Shown here one piece after another: positions 21,827 to 23,002 of a DNA stretch of 23,002 nucleotides; position 1 is the first letter of the stretch; every line of letters starts with the position of its first letter. This stretch comes from Bacteriovoracaceae bacterium UBA2428 (lineage in GTDB: Bacteria; Bdellovibrionota; UBA2428), in assembly GCA_002343545.1 (NCBI GenBank), contig DDRA01000170.1:447-23448 (forward strand). The letters are read 5' to 3'. Made by a program: the position numbers and the translations under genes. Below the pieces are notes generated by a model. That model was given only the letters and a program-made list of their open reading frames with translations. It was not told where the DNA came from and searched no databases.

Positions 21827-23001
21827 GGTTTCTCCTCGTTCAAGACTTTGAACAGACGGGGCGCCTCGAAGACGGGCATGATCGTGCCGTAGCCGTTGGA
21901 GGTCATGAGGGCGCTCAAGTGGGCGCCCTCATGGCGTTTGGCGCTAAAAAGGCGGTCGTCGCCGTAGAGCAGCGCGAGGCGCCCCACGTAAAAATCATAG
22001 CTGCCGGCGACGACGTTCTCCTTGGCGGCGCCGCGGAACCACATCGTGCCGCCAAGCTGCAGCGGATAGTACGGGTTCTCGGTGTTGGGCGGCGTCGTGC
22101 CCTGGAAGACTTTCAGATCGAGCGAGAAGGTGTCGTGTCCGTAGCGGGCCGTGAGCGGGACGACGCGACGGGCGTCGGGCCGGGGCTTCACGCCGCCGTC
22201 TTTGGCCGCCTCGAAGGACCCCACCCGGCCGAAGAGCAGCGAGTACCACTCCCCGCGGATCGTGCCGTCCTTCAGCGTCGTGACCTTGAGGAAGGCGTCG
22301 ACGTCGTCGTCCAGCCGACTCAAGACGAAGTCCGAACGGAGGATCGGATTCGGGTAATCCCGCGGCTCGAAGCGGTAGGCGATCGCCTCGTGGCTGCGCT
22401 CCGACCCGAAGAAGAGCGTCGCCACGGCCGAGATCCGGAGCGTCGACTCTCGTCCGTCCGTGGCCTGGTAGGTGGCCACGTCGATGCGAATGGGCTGGTA
22501 GGCGTCGAGGTACTCGTGGTGGACGTAGCCCCGGTAGGCGCCCGCGATCGCGGAAGGCGACGACGAAGCGGCCGCTTGCTCGCGCACGAAGCTCGCCTTC
22601 GCTCGCGGCGGCGCGAACTCGCGCGAGCGGGACTCGGAAGAGCGCCGCTCGAAGCGACAGCCCGCCCCGCAGTTCAGCGCGTTCCCCTCGACTTTACAGT
22701 CAAGGTTCGAGAGGCGGCCCACGAGCTCAAGCTGGCCTCGGTAGAAGTCGTAGGTCCCCTGGGTGAAGGTGTCGCGGTTGCACACCCGCCCGCTCCCTTG
22801 GTCGAAGCAGAGGGAATCGTTGAGCACGCCGACTTGCGCCCGCACGTCGTAGGCCGCGAAGGGCGACCCGATGCGCGAGGAGTCCCCGGTGGAGCGGAAA
22901 GTGTGGATCTGGAGCGCCCGATTCTCGCCTTCGCACTTGCCGACGTATTCGCCGTTCAACGGCTCGATGAGCGGCCGGGCCGGATTCGCCACGCCGTCGA
23001 G
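21823..23001 (-). CDS. Multi-domain repeat protein, first visible gene of the pump operon (5' partial)
   Basis: At least 392 residues are visible, and the frame stays open to the window edge. A GTG at 22992 could be read as a start but would give a protein with no signal peptide that begins directly at a domain, so the true start is probably outside. Numbering from that GTG, three domains are seen: 12-117 (GEYVGKC ... FTQGTYDFYRGQLELVG), 148-262 (GAYRGYVHH ... STLRISAVATLFFG ... GEWYSLLFGRVGSFEA) and about 280-375 (more diverged; VVAGSYDFYVGRLALLYG, 327-344). The middle one closely matches those of the next gene. The first holds six cysteines (C20, C62, C71, C99, C108, C112) that may pair. 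A low-complexity Ser/Arg/Ala linker (117-147) separates domains 1 and 2. Function unknown. Confidence 0.82.
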   Translation of the reverse strand, partial: LDGVANPARPLIEPLNGEYVGKCEGENRALQIHTFRSTGDSSRIGSPFAAYDVRAQVGVLNDSLCFDQGSGRVCNRDTFTQGTYDFYRGQLELVGRLSNLDCKVEGNALNCGAGCRFERRSSESRSREFAPPRAKASFVREQAAASSSPSAIAGAYRGYVHHEYLDAYQPIRIDVATYQATDGRESTLRISAVATLFFGSERSHEAIAYRFEPRDYPNPILRSDFVLSRLDDDVDAFLKVTTLKDGTIRGEWYSLLFGRVGSFEAAKDGGVKPRPDARRVVPLTARYGHDTFSLDLKVFQGTTPPNTENPYYPLQLGGTMWFRGAAKENVVAGSYDFYVGRLALLYGDDRLFSAKRHEGAHLSALMTSNGYGTIMPVFEAPRLFKVLNEEKP

Positions 23002-23002
23002 T

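Noticed and set aside
21919..21933. HEGAH in the third domain of the partial repeat protein, matching the HExxH of the small secreted protein
   Set aside because: It lies in a diverged copy of a beta-rich repeat, in no helix context, with no plausible third ligand, and is not in the other copies. Probably chance.
22990..22992. GTG at 22992 as the start of the repeat protein
   Set aside because: The frame continues to the window edge, and a protein starting there would lack the signal peptide expected for this group.

Overview
This is a gene-dense chromosomal segment of high G+C content (about two thirds by eye) from a Gram-negative, double-membrane bacterium. The evidence for an outer membrane is a LolA-like lipoprotein-sorting protein, a TolC-family channel, two predicted beta-barrels, a lipobox lipoprotein and many Sec signal peptides. 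Several secreted proteins match no family I recognise. The mix is compatible with a Bdellovibrionota/'deltaproteobacterial' lineage, but there is no marker gene here and I hold that assignment loosely. I see no tRNA, rRNA, CRISPR, phage or insertion sequence.

Layout. (1) Positions 1-6795, plus strand: a probable operon of a MacB/LolD-type ATPase (5' end outside the window), two FtsX-type permeases, a LolA-like periplasmic protein, a predicted outer-membrane barrel and a membrane-anchored protein. This looks like a trans-envelope lipid or lipoprotein transport or sorting cassette. The first permease carries an unusually large helical extracytoplasmic insertion. (2) 6796-7001: a compact repeat element with nested inverted repeats and three perfect 14-bp tandem units. 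(3) 7002-14829: mixed single genes, namely a YahK-type zinc alcohol dehydrogenase, a secreted protein with an EF-hand-like loop and beta-sandwich tail, a YihY/BrkB membrane protein (minus), a small secreted HExxH protein, a VIT1/CCC1 family protein (minus), a secreted protein of unknown family, a DUF1275/YoaK membrane protein and two overlapping unknown genes.

(4) 14820-23002, minus strand: a seven-gene, tightly coupled operon reading right to left. Three secreted proteins come first (the first is cut by the window edge). They are followed by a predicted outer-membrane barrel, a CusA/CzcA-type RND pump, a small periplasmic protein with an HDH motif and a TolC-family protein. The three leading proteins appear to be built from about six diverged copies of one roughly 110-residue beta-rich domain that I do not recognise. 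No membrane fusion (adaptor) protein is encoded anywhere in the visible operon.

The most interesting part is region 4: an unfamiliar repeated secreted domain, amplified within and between genes, translationally coupled to a metal-type RND pump that lacks its adaptor here. The second most interesting is the repeat element at 6796-6971.
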